A stretch of 64,000 nt of DNA from Nesterenkonia xinjiangensis. GTDB taxonomy: Bacteria; Actinomycetota; Actinomycetes; Actinomycetales; Micrococcaceae. The notes under the pieces were generated by a model. That model was not told the DNA's origin and did no database searches. It saw only the letters and a list, made by a program, of their open reading frames with translations. Shown one piece after another: positions 1 through 7,714 of the stretch. Within the stretch, counting starts at the first letter, position 1, and every line of letters begins with the position of its first letter. The position numbers were made by a program, and so were the translations under genes. Location: NCBI RefSeq assembly GCF_013410745.1, contig NZ_JACCFY010000001.1, positions 2,170,001-2,234,000 of the forward strand, read 5' to 3'.

Positions 1-112
1 CGCCGGGACGTTCGGTGACGGTCAGGTTCATGGCGCACTGCAGGGCGCAGTACGGGCAGTGCGTCTGCACGGTCCTGCGTGGCATGGTGCGGGTGTCCGC
101 CGTCGTGGTCAT
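1..112 (-). CDS. Assimilatory nitrate reductase catalytic subunit, N-terminal fragment (runs off window)
   Basis: Only the first 37 codons are inside the window. The start ATG (112-110) has an AGGAG Shine-Dalgarno 8 nt upstream. The peptide reads VQTHCPYCALQCAMNL, with C19, C22 and C26 forming the CxxCxxxC part of the N-terminal [4Fe-4S] motif of molybdopterin oxidoreductases. The HCPYCALQC form is typical of NasC/NarB-type assimilatory nitrate reductases, which reduce nitrate to nitrite in the cytoplasm. It lies 61 bp downstream of narK on the same strand, so the two are probably cotranscribed: nitrate uptake followed by reduction. Formate dehydrogenase-like members share the motif, but the narK context favours nitrate. 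The rest of the protein is not visible. Confidence 0.72.
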   Translation of the reverse strand, partial: MTTTADTRTMPRRTVQTHCPYCALQCAMNLTVTERPG

Positions 113-173
113 CGGGGAAGCTCCTGCTCGATCAGCTGGGCTCTGTCTGCCTGGCCGTGGGGTGCTCGGCCGC

Positions 174-1646
174 TCAGACGTTGGCCTTGGCGTAGATTGT
201 GCCTGGTCGCATGTAAACGGCCCATGTCAGGAATGCAAAGCCGATGTACGCGGCGGCGAAGCACCAGAAGGCGACGTCGAAGGTGCCGGTGGCGTTGTGG
301 GAGAAGTTGAGGATCTGCGGGATGGCGAACCCTCCGTAACCCCCGACGGCGCCGATCAGGCCCAGCGCGGCCGAGGCCTTGCGCTCGTGGCCGACCCTGT
401 CTTCGGGCTTGACGGAGAGCCGGAAGACCAGCGGGATCATCCGGTAGCTGGAGCCGTTGGCCACTCCGGTGAGGGTGAACAGCATCAGGAACAGCAGCAG
501 GTAGAGCCAGAAGCTGGCCATCGGCAGGGTGAGCACGACGCCGGCGGTCACCACGGCCATGATGAGGAAGCAGACCACGGTGACCCGCGCGCCGCCGATG
601 CGATCGGCGAGCCTGCCCCCGTAGGGGCGGGACAGCGAGCCGACCAGGGGACCCATGAACGCCAGCGAGAGCGCGGCCCCCAGGACCTGGAAGCTGGAGA
701 ACTCCGGGAAGGTCATGTTGATCAGGGTGGGGAACACCGAGCCGAAGCCCATGAAGGAACCGAAGGTGCCGATGTAGATCACGGCGATGACCCACATGTG
801 CTTCTCCTTCAGCGTGGAGAGCGAGCCCTTGATGTCGTTCTTCGCGTGGGACAGGTTGTGCATGTACTTCCAGGCGCCCCAGGTGGCCAGCAGGATGAAC
901 GGAATCCAGAACAGCCCGGCCATGGGTAGGTTGGGCTGGAAGGTCCCGAAGGCGAAGGCGGTGACCACGATGGGCACGGTGAACTGGGCGACGGCGACTC
1001 CGAGGTTTCCGCCGGCGGCGTTGACGCCCAGTGCGGCGCCCTTCTCCTTGGCCGGGTAGAAGAAGGTGATGTTGGCCATCGAGCTGGCGAAGTTGCCCCC
1101 GCCGAAGCCGGCCGTGGCGGCGATGGCGAAGAGCACCCAGGTGGGGGTCTCCGGGTTGCCGAGGGTGAAGGCCATCGCGGTGGTGGGGATGAGCAGCAGA
1201 AGGCCGGAGACGATCGTCCAGTTCCGGCCGCCGAACAGGGCGACGGTGAAGCTGTAGGGCACGCGCAGAGTCGCTCCGACCAGCGGCGGCAGAGAGACCA
1301 GCCAGAACTGCTGGGAGGTGGTGAGGTCGAAGCCGACCTGCGGCAGGAACACCACGGTGACCGACCACAGCTGCCAGACGGCGAAGCCGAGGAACTCGCA
1401 GAACACCGACCAGATGAGGTTCAGCCGTGCCGTGACTCGGCCGGGACCTTCCCAGAACCTCACGTTCTCGGGCTGCCAGTTGGTGATCCACCGGCCGCGC
1501 TCCACGACCAGCCGGTCCTCGGGGCCGGTGCTGCCCTCCGTCGGGCGGGGCGGAGCGGCATCGGGTGCTCCGGGGCTGCGGCCTGTGTCGGCGAGCTCGT
1601 GCTCGGCGTCGGTGGTGGGTCCGGTGCTGTAGGGCTGCGGGGTCAT
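174..1646 (-). CDS. narK: NarK-family nitrate/nitrite MFS transporter
   Basis: A 490-residue, 12-helix major facilitator of the nitrate/nitrite porter (NNP) family, importing nitrate or exchanging it for nitrite at the cytoplasmic membrane. The family signature GGGNFASSMANITFFYPA lies near residues 182-200, and an MFS loop motif GGRLADRIGG is present in the second half. The first 50 or so residues are a Pro/Ser-rich cytoplasmic extension. A longer in-frame reading begins upstream, but the ATG at 1646 follows GGAGGAGAG with good spacing and is the better start. The gene runs into the nitrate reductase at the left edge. No obvious nitrite reductase or regulator is in view, so assimilation rather than respiration is inferred from the downstream neighbour only. 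Confidence 0.92.
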   Translation of the reverse strand: MTPQPYSTGPTTDAEHELADTGRSPGAPDAAPPRPTEGSTGPEDRLVVERGRWITNWQPENVRFWEGPGRVTARLNLIWSVFCEFLGFAVWQLWSVTVVFLPQVGFDLTTSQQFWLVSLPPLVGATLRVPYSFTVALFGGRNWTIVSGLLLLIPTTAMAFTLGNPETPTWVLFAIAATAGFGGGNFASSMANITFFYPAKEKGAALGVNAAGGNLGVAVAQFTVPIVVTAFAFGTFQPNLPMAGLFWIPFILLATWGAWKYMHNLSHAKNDIKGSLSTLKEKHMWVIAVIYIGTFGSFMGFGSVFPTLINMTFPEFSSFQVLGAALSLAFMGPLVGSLSRPYGGRLADRIGGARVTVVCFLIMAVVTAGVVLTLPMASFWLYLLLFLMLFTLTGVANGSSYRMIPLVFRLSVKPEDRVGHERKASAALGLIGAVGGYGGFAIPQILNFSHNATGTFDVAFWCFAAAYIGFAFLTWAVYMRPGTIYAKANV

Positions 1647-1928
1647 GATGTCCTGCTCTCCTCCGCGCAGTGGCGGGCACGTGATGGAACCTGCGGGGTC
1701 TCGTTCGGAGGGACGGATCGTCCTCACGGTGATGTCCAGAGTGCCAAGGTGGTGTTTCGCCGTGTGCATCGGGGAGTTTCAGGCAGGAAAAACCAGCCTC
1801 ATCACGGAGTGATCCCAGGGTGAGGTGCCCAGGAGGTGGGCTCCCATCCCTCCCGGCAGGGGTTCGGGGATTGCTATGGTCAGGCCCAGCGGCGGCAGAC
1901 GGACGCCGGGCGAAAGGGCGGGGTCATC

Positions 1929-2906
1929 ATGCGCAGACAGAGCGAGTGCGGGCAGCGGGTGGTCTCAGGAGTGCCGGCACGGGCGCTGAAGCCTGGGTCC
2001 ACGGCACGGGCGGTCGGCGTGCTCTCCGCGGCGGCGTTGATGCTCACCGGCTGCGTGACGTTGGGGGAGGAGGACCAGACCGCCGATGGTGGGGTCGAGG
2101 AGCCTCAGGATGTCGAGGAGCCGGATGAGGAGGAGCCCGAGGGGGAGGAGCAGGACGCGGCCGACGAAGGCTCGCTCGAGGACGACACGGACCGCGCGGG
2201 CGACGAAGACGAGGATGACGACGAAGACGACGGCGAAGATGAAGACGACGGCGACGACGACGAAGGTGAAGACGAGGAAGACGACGATGAGGACGGTGGG
2301 GAGGACGGCGCTGGGGAGGACGGCGCCGGCCCCGCCATCGAGCAGGACATCCTCTCCGGTTACCTCGGCGAGTCTGAGCTGCCGGACGGCTGGAGCTACT
2401 ACGACGGGCCGACCCCTTACCTGACCGAGATCGAGCCGGACGAGGACATGATCAGCTATGACTTCGCGCTCGATTGGTCCGGCTACGCGGTGGACGAGAC
2501 CTGTGAGGAGGCGCTCGCCGACATCGACGATCTCATCGCGATGGCCACGGGCTCCGCAGAGGCGGTGGTCTACGACGACGGTCTCGGCACCGTCGAGGTC
2601 GACGTCTTCACCTCAGATCGCAGCCTGAACCTGGTGGAACCCTACGGGGCACTGCCCGAGGCCTGCCCTGAGCTGGAGTCCGAGGACGGGGACGAGGCGT
2701 TCCTGGAGGGCTGGGACAACGGTGACGTCGGCGGCTTCTGGGCCGAGGAGTTCTTCGCGGGCCACGCGATGAGCTCCGGGCTGGCGGTCTGGGACGGGGA
2801 CGGGGTCCATTTCTACATGTTCCTCGAGGACATGGAGGACAAGGCCGTCGCCGAGGAGTACCTGGAGGCTCAGATCGAGGCGCTCGAGGAGATCGACTTC
2901 CGGTGA
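1929..2906 (+). CDS. Acidic-linker lipoprotein of unknown function
   Basis: 325 residues. The start at 1929 follows AAAGGGCGGGG. A long positively charged N-region leads to a hydrophobic stretch and the lipobox LTGC (Cys42), so the protein should be exported and lipid-anchored outside the membrane. Residues about 50-140 are an almost unbroken Asp/Glu/Gly linker (runs such as DEDDDEDDGEDEDD). The folded C-terminal part of about 180 residues (from ILSGYLGESELPDGW) has two Cys (in DETCEEAL and PEACPELE) that may form a disulfide. The domain is not recognised; it looks like an actinobacterial extracytoplasmic domain. It stands alone between convergent or unrelated genes. The acidic linker may be a wall spacer or a cation-binding segment. 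Confidence 0.82.
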   Translation: MRRQSECGQRVVSGVPARALKPGSTARAVGVLSAAALMLTGCVTLGEEDQTADGGVEEPQDVEEPDEEEPEGEEQDAADEGSLEDDTDRAGDEDEDDDEDDGEDEDDGDDDEGEDEEDDDEDGGEDGAGEDGAGPAIEQDILSGYLGESELPDGWSYYDGPTPYLTEIEPDEDMISYDFALDWSGYAVDETCEEALADIDDLIAMATGSAEAVVYDDGLGTVEVDVFTSDRSLNLVEPYGALPEACPELESEDGDEAFLEGWDNGDVGGFWAEEFFAGHAMSSGLAVWDGDGVHFYMFLEDMEDKAVAEEYLEAQIEALEEIDFR

Positions 2907-2933
2907 GGGGGCGGGCTCGCCTGCTGCGTTGGC

Positions 2934-4046
2934 TCAGGCGCTCGCGGGGGCGAAGCTGCGGCGGCGGGCCAGCAGCAGCACGCCCAGCAGGGCGGCAGGC
3001 AGGAGCCATCCGGACCAGCCCTGCAGCGTGGAGTGCCGGAAGTCGAGCTGCTCGCCGAAAGCGGTGAACCAGTAGGCCAGGATCGTGGCCGCAGTGATCA
3101 TCGACTGGGCGAAGGCCGCCGGCCAGATTGAGCCGGAGCGCATCCGCAGCCACGCGAGGATCCCCCCGATGACGATGCAGAACCCGATCATCAGCCCCAT
3201 GGCCTGGAACACGTTCGCCTGGTCATAGAAGAACCCGACCGCCAGCAGCGGCGCGAACCAGAGGCCGTTGGCGGCGCCGGTGATCAGCACGGCACGCGTC
3301 GTGCCCCAGCGCAGCTGAGCACGGGGGAAGAACCAGCCTCGCCAGCCGATCTCCGTGCCGACGTGCAGGAACACCAGGCCGACGGCGGAGGCGAAGATGA
3401 CCCCGGCCTCCACGAGGAGCCCCGTGGCGATGAACTCGGTGGGTTCATGGCCCAGTCGCTGGCCCAGATCCTGGACGAACACCGGCATGGAGGGGTCGAA
3501 GGCGTAGACGCCGAGCAGCCCGCCGATGGGGAGCGCAGCCATGCTGAAGACGAAGAAGAGCATGATCCCCAGGATCGACCAGCTGATCATCCGGGAGACG
3601 GGGCGCAGCGGGGTGATGCCCAGCGCGTCGGTGAAGCTCTGAGGGCGCAGCCGTGTGGTCTGGTCCTCTGGCGCCTCTGCACTCGTGGCGTCGTCGGGGT
3701 TTTGAGGGGAGGCGAGGTGGCCGTAGAGGACCCGTGCCGACTGGCGCCGCTCCAGCAGGTGGACCACCACCGCGGCCAGCGTCGGACTGAGCATGAACAG
3801 GTTGTAGAAGAGGTCCAGCGGTGCTTCGAGGCGGTCCGGCGGGTCCATCAGCACCAGCGGCAGACCGATCAGCCAGCCCAGCGCCAGCGTCAGGATCACG
3901 AAGGTGCTCAGCAGCACCAGCGGTGTGCGCGGGGTGGCCGGTGCGGTGCGGCGGCTCGTCCTGCTGGCGGCGGCATCCGACGGTGCGGATCCGTCGTCGT
4001 GCCGCCCTCCGGTGGCCGGAGGAGCGTCAGGGCTGTGGTGCGACAT
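2934..4046 (-). CDS. Degenerate CPBP-family (CAAX protease-like) membrane protein
   Basis: 370 residues with about eight predicted membrane helices. The CPBP/Abi fold is recognisable from GTEIGWRGWFFPRAQLRWGT and the following ANGLWFAPLL and SIWPAAFAQSMITAAT segments. Known CPBP proteases need EExxxR, then FxxxH or WH, then HxxxN/D. Here the first Glu is Thr231, the motif-2 His is Phe264, and the motif-3 His/Asn are Gln314/Thr318; only Glu232 and Arg236 remain. It is therefore probably not an active prenyl-type protease, though a scaffold or self-immunity role is possible. The ATG at 4046 (AGG 6 nt upstream) is preferred to a GTG 21 nt earlier. It is a single gene, convergent with the upstream lipoprotein. 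Confidence 0.78.
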   Translation of the reverse strand: MSHHSPDAPPATGGRHDDGSAPSDAAASRTSRRTAPATPRTPLVLLSTFVILTLALGWLIGLPLVLMDPPDRLEAPLDLFYNLFMLSPTLAAVVVHLLERRQSARVLYGHLASPQNPDDATSAEAPEDQTTRLRPQSFTDALGITPLRPVSRMISWSILGIMLFFVFSMAALPIGGLLGVYAFDPSMPVFVQDLGQRLGHEPTEFIATGLLVEAGVIFASAVGLVFLHVGTEIGWRGWFFPRAQLRWGTTRAVLITGAANGLWFAPLLAVGFFYDQANVFQAMGLMIGFCIVIGGILAWLRMRSGSIWPAAFAQSMITAATILAYWFTAFGEQLDFRHSTLQGWSGWLLPAALLGVLLLARRRSFAPASA

Positions 4047-4185
4047 GGGAGGCCTCGCTGGTCTCACGGGTCGGGGAAGTTGCGGTCCAGCCCTCGATGA
4101 TACGGGTTCCGGCTGACCTCCCGACGCCAGGGCCGGCCCTCCGCGGCGGTGTCCGAGGAACCGTCGCGGAGGACCGAGACGCGGC

Positions 4186-4980
4186 TCACTCCTGCGGACG
4201 GCGCGCGATGAAGAACAGCCGGCGGAACGGGAGGATGGTCCCCAACGCGGTCTGCGGATAGGCCTCGCGCAGGGCCGCCTTGTACTCCTCGGTGAAGCGG
4301 CTGAGCTCGGGCTCCGGCAGAGCCTGCAGCACCGGCCGGGCGGCGGCCGCGGAGATCCACTGGAACACCGGGTCCTCCCCCTGCAGCACGTGGTGATAGC
4401 GGGTCTCCCAGGCCTCGACTTCCCAGCCGGAGCGAGCGACGTCGAGCATGTAGTCGGTCAGCTCGTGGGTGGGCTGGAGCAGGGAGGCCTGGTCCAGGTG
4501 GCGGGCGTAGGGCTCTCGGGACGCGAACTCGGCCAGCAGCGCGTGGCTGGGTGCGCTGAAGTTCCCCGGGACCTGCACGGCCAGGGCGCCGCCTGGGGCG
4601 ACGAGGTCCAGGATGTGGGGCAGGACCTTCCGGTGGTCGGGCAGCCACTGCAGGGCGGCGTTGGAGACGACCAGGTCCACCGGCTCAGCGATCTCGAGGT
4701 CTCGGATGTCGGCACGGACGTAGTCGATGCGGTCGTCATCCGTGGCCTCCCGCGCGCGGTCGAGCATCTCGGCGCTGGAGTCGACCCCGGTGATCTCCGC
4801 GTGGGGCCACATCCCGCGGAGCACCGGCATGCCGTTGCCCGGGCCGCAGCCGAGGTCCAGGATGGTCCCCGCCTGCGGGAGGCGGACGCGCTGGAGGAGG
4901 TCGATGAAGGGCTGGGTGCGTTCGGACGCATAGGTCAGATAGGCACCCGGGTTCCACTGGGTACTGGGCATGGTTGTCAT
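4186..4980 (-). CDS. tam: Trans-aconitate 2-methyltransferase
   Basis: 264-residue class I SAM-dependent methyltransferase, about the usual Tam length. The N-terminus QWNPGAYLTYASERTQPF matches the Tam opening, followed by the SAM-binding motif ILDLGCGPGNG and LVVSNAALQWLPDH (motif IV region). Tam methylates trans-aconitate, a toxic by-product of cis-aconitate, in the cytoplasm. The reading frame stays open far upstream, but family alignment fixes the start at the ATG at 4980 (or the second ATG at 4971). It is divergent from the zinc chaperone gene; the intergenic region carries the Zur-like sites. Another small-molecule methyltransferase of the same subfamily cannot be excluded. Confidence 0.86.
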   Translation of the reverse strand: MTTMPSTQWNPGAYLTYASERTQPFIDLLQRVRLPQAGTILDLGCGPGNGMPVLRGMWPHAEITGVDSSAEMLDRAREATDDDRIDYVRADIRDLEIAEPVDLVVSNAALQWLPDHRKVLPHILDLVAPGGALAVQVPGNFSAPSHALLAEFASREPYARHLDQASLLQPTHELTDYMLDVARSGWEVEAWETRYHHVLQGEDPVFQWISAAAARPVLQALPEPELSRFTEEYKAALREAYPQTALGTILPFRRLFFIARRPQE

Positions 4981-5060
4981 TCTATGGAGGCCTGTCCCTG
5001 GGGTCGCGGGCGGCAGACACAAACCGACACCTGGTGCGGGGCGGGCCGGCGTCACAGGAA

Positions 5061-5107
5061 TGCGAACGGTTTGCATTTGTTGCGAATCGTTCGTGATAAT
5101 GAGTCGC
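5061..5107 (+). promoter_or_regulatory. Zur-like tandem operator and leaderless promoter of aztD
   Basis: Two similar boxes are spaced exactly 20 bp apart: TGCGAACGGTTTGCA (5061-5075) and TGCGAATCGTTCGTGA (5081-5096). Both are imperfect inverted repeats, and the second carries the AATCGTT core seen in actinobacterial Zur boxes. The second box overlaps GATAAT (5095-5100), a good -10 hexamer lying 7 nt before the ATG at 5108. Zinc-loaded Zur bound here would block the promoter. The Zur assignment rests on the box and on the zinc-chaperone gene downstream. Confidence 0.62.
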
Positions 5108-6583
5108 ATGAATAGGAACGCACTCACTCTCACCTCCCTTGCCATGGCCTCGGCCCTGGTCCTCTCCGCCTGCGGCGACGACGGCGCCACGAACAGCGAC
5201 GACGAGGAGGAGCTGGATCCCGCAGCTCAGACGGAGGACACCGATGGTGGCGACGGCGACGGCGACTCTGGCGAGGAGGAGCGCATCGAGCCCTCCGACC
5301 GTGAGACGCATGAGGCCGGCGGCCCGACCACTCGCGTGGCCGTGACCTACGACGGCGGCGTCGCGGTCCTGGACGGTGCGACCCTCGAGGTGCTCGGGGA
5401 GTTCGACGTCGAAGGGTTCACCCGAGTCAACCCCGCCGGAGACGGGCGGCACTTCTTCCTCACCGAAGGTGAGTCCTTCCGCCTGATCGACGGCGGCAGC
5501 TGGGGCTCTCCGCACGGGGACCACGATCACTACCACACCACCGATCCGCTGCTGACAGACATCACTGTCGATGGGCCAGAGCCTGGACACGTGGTGTCCC
5601 ATGACGGCATCGGCACACTGTTCTTCGACGGCAACGGTGAGATCCACAGCTACGACCTGTCCACGCTGGACGCCGAGACGGAGATCGACGCCGAGGTCTC
5701 AGAGACCGATGATGCCCACCATGGTGTGGCCGTGGTGAACGCCGACGGCTCCCGCTTCGAGACTCTGGCTGACCGCAGCGGCGCCCGCTTCCTGGACGCC
5801 GACGGAGAGGAGGTCGCCAGCAGCGAGGACTGCCCGGAGGTTCACGGCGAGGCGGCTCTGCCGGACCACTCGCTGGCCGTCGGCTGCGAGGACGGGGTTC
5901 TGCTCTTCGACGGGGAAGAGTTCACCAAGCTGGAGACCGGCGAGGAGTTCTCCCGGATCGGCAACCTGTTCCCGCACGACGAGTCGCCGGTGCTGCTGGG
6001 CGACTACCTGCTCGACGAGGACCGTGATGAGCCGATGACCTCGGTGGCACTGGTCAACTCCGAGACCGAGGAGATCGTCCTCGCCGACATCGAGTCGCCC
6101 TACAACTTCCGTTCCCTGGCGCGAGGCCCGGAGGGTGAGGCGCTGGTCATGGCCGAGGACGGGCAGCTGCACGTCATCGACGAGGAGACCGGCGAGCACA
6201 TCGACCAGCTGCAGGTCATGGACGAGTGGACCGAGCCGGAGGAGTGGCAGCAGCCTCGCCCGGCGATCCGCGTGGTCGACGACATCGCCTACATCACCGA
6301 GCCTGATGCTCAGACCATCCACATGGTGGACCTGACCGAGCTGGAGATCATCAACGAGGCCGAGTTCGACTTCACGCCGAACGAGATCGCCGCCGTCGAC
6401 GGCCGCCCGGTGGAGGGCGTGTCCGACGACTTTGAGGGCGATGACGACGAGGACGACCACGGGGATCACGATCACGATGACGACGATGATCATGACCACG
6501 GTGACGACGACCATGACCATGATGACGACGACGACCATGACCATGATCATGCTGACGATGAGGACGACGAGGACGACAACTGA
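5108..6583 (+). CDS. aztD: Zinc metallochaperone AztD (lipoprotein with His/Asp-rich tail)
   Basis: 491 residues. The signal peptide ends in the lipobox LSAC (Cys22), followed by an acidic linker. The central part resembles a beta-propeller: repeats such as TRVAVTYDGGVAVLDGATLEVLG, the metal-site segment HGDHDHYHTTDPLLTD, GHVVSHDGIGTLFFDGNGEI and DDAHHGVAVV all fit AztD, the periplasmic or extracellular zinc chaperone that feeds the AztABC importer. The last 50 residues are an almost pure Asp/His tail (DHDHDDDDDHDHGDDDHDH), a likely zinc sponge. The start was chosen at 5108 because a -10 box lies 7 nt upstream and neither ATG (5099, 5108) has a Shine-Dalgarno. No aztABC permease genes are adjacent, so it acts with a transporter encoded elsewhere. 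Regulation is probably by Zur. Confidence 0.87.
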   Translation: MNRNALTLTSLAMASALVLSACGDDGATNSDDEEELDPAAQTEDTDGGDGDGDSGEEERIEPSDRETHEAGGPTTRVAVTYDGGVAVLDGATLEVLGEFDVEGFTRVNPAGDGRHFFLTEGESFRLIDGGSWGSPHGDHDHYHTTDPLLTDITVDGPEPGHVVSHDGIGTLFFDGNGEIHSYDLSTLDAETEIDAEVSETDDAHHGVAVVNADGSRFETLADRSGARFLDADGEEVASSEDCPEVHGEAALPDHSLAVGCEDGVLLFDGEEFTKLETGEEFSRIGNLFPHDESPVLLGDYLLDEDRDEPMTSVALVNSETEEIVLADIESPYNFRSLARGPEGEALVMAEDGQLHVIDEETGEHIDQLQVMDEWTEPEEWQQPRPAIRVVDDIAYITEPDAQTIHMVDLTELEIINEAEFDFTPNEIAAVDGRPVEGVSDDFEGDDDEDDHGDHDHDDDDDHDHGDDDHDHDDDDDHDHDHADDEDDEDDN

Positions 6584-7051
6584 GTGGAGCGCCTCTGATG
6601 GACTCGGGTGGTTCTGCCAGACCCGATACCGCTGACATCGTCAGCGGACTCCTCCTGGCAGGTGCGAGATGAGGGTGGCGCCTCGTCGCCTGGGATTCTT
6701 GGGCGGATCCTGGGGATGACGGCGAGGTGCACAACACCCTGAGCAAGGTAGGTGGGCGGCGGCCCGGCACGGAGCTTCGGCTCCGGGTCGGGCCGCCGTT
6801 CTGCGTGGGGTGCCCCGTCTGCCGCCCCCGCCTGCTGCCCCGGCCTGCTGTCCCGGCTCCAGCACGCCCGAAGATCGTCTTTCTGTGGATGGACGGTCGG
6901 TTCCGGGATCAGGTTTTCCACAGGTGGCGACATGACGGCCCGTCGGGCGGCGGGCTTGTCTACACTGCCCAGAGGGGAGCGGTGCGTGACCAGATTCGGC
7001 GTGGCGCCGCGGAACACCAGAGAACTGCAGAACAGGAACGGAAAGGGACGG
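6584..7051. other. Intergenic region, 468 bp, no gene
   Basis: No convincing coding sequence on either strand; the frames crossing it lack ribosome sites and family features. It contains the strong UUCG hairpin at 6757-6798, and its right end must hold the promoter of the DUF6318 gene. No repeat or mobile-element end was seen. Confidence 0.6.
6757..6798 (+). terminator. Long UUCG-capped hairpin, probable terminator of aztD
   Basis: CGGCGGCCCG (6757-6766) pairs perfectly with CGGGCCGCCG (6789-6798). After a 4x4 internal loop, GGAGC (6771-6775) pairs with GCTCC (6780-6784) around the tetraloop TTCG, giving the extra-stable cUUCGg cap. Only two T follow, so it is a high-GC hairpin of the type used in actinobacteria without a U-tract. 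It lies 174 nt after the aztD stop. Confidence 0.55.
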
Positions 7052-7714
7052 ATGGTCAGCGACGACGCACGGGGCCTGAGCCAGGGGTGGATCAGGCCCA
7101 TCACGGGATTGCTGCTGGTAGCCGCACTGGCTCTGACCGGTTGTGGGACTGGTCCGGAGGCGGCAGGGACGGCGGAACCTGACGGCGGAGAGTCTGTGGA
7201 ACCGCAGGAGACCCGGTCCCAGGGTGCTTACGAGAAACCTGGCGAGCAGGGACCCGAAGACATTCCCCAACCGGAAGAGCCAGCCGAGGTTCACGAGCAA
7301 ACCATCGCGGCAGCCGAGGAAGTGTTGCGCTACTGGATGGACCTGTACGTGTATGCCAGAAACACTGGTGACGTGGTGGCACTGGAAGATCGATCGCACG
7401 AAGACTGCGCATCGTGTGACGCCCATATAGATCGCATCTCCGAGGTTTTTGACTCTGGAAGCTGGTTCGTCCAAGAGCCCTACGAGATCCCCTACGTCGA
7501 GTTCACCGAACTGGACACCGGCGCAGTGGGAGGCCTTTTCATGCTCAACGAGACTGACTTCGACGTGTATTGGCAGGGTGAATTCGACGGCACTAACGAA
7601 GGCACTCTGGAGCAAATATGGACCGGGCACTTGGATTTTACGGACGAGGGCTGGCAGGTGCTGTCAGTGCGATACGAGATGCCCGCAGCTGAGCGGGAAG
7701 ACGAGACGCCCTGA
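7052..7714 (+). CDS. DUF6318 family lipoprotein
   Basis: 220 residues starting at the ATG after GGAAAGGGACGG. The signal peptide ends in LTGC (Cys31). A 50-residue linker precedes the DUF6318-like domain: EEVLRYWMDLYVYARNTGDVVALEDRSHEDCASCDAHIDRI, with the conserved TGD and C-x-x-C (EDCASC) pattern, then SGSWFVQEPYEI. The function of the family is unknown; members are exported and usually sit beside another variable secreted protein, as here, where the stop overlaps the next start (TGATG). GC content from about 7,200 on is visibly lower than that of the surroundings. Confidence 0.83.
   Translation: MVSDDARGLSQGWIRPITGLLLVAALALTGCGTGPEAAGTAEPDGGESVEPQETRSQGAYEKPGEQGPEDIPQPEEPAEVHEQTIAAAEEVLRYWMDLYVYARNTGDVVALEDRSHEDCASCDAHIDRISEVFDSGSWFVQEPYEIPYVEFTELDTGAVGGLFMLNETDFDVYWQGEFDGTNEGTLEQIWTGHLDFTDEGWQVLSVRYEMPAAEREDETP

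Noticed and set aside
2105-2350. Poly-Ser minus-strand protein
   Set aside because: It is the antisense reading of the Asp/Glu linker of the lipoprotein gene.
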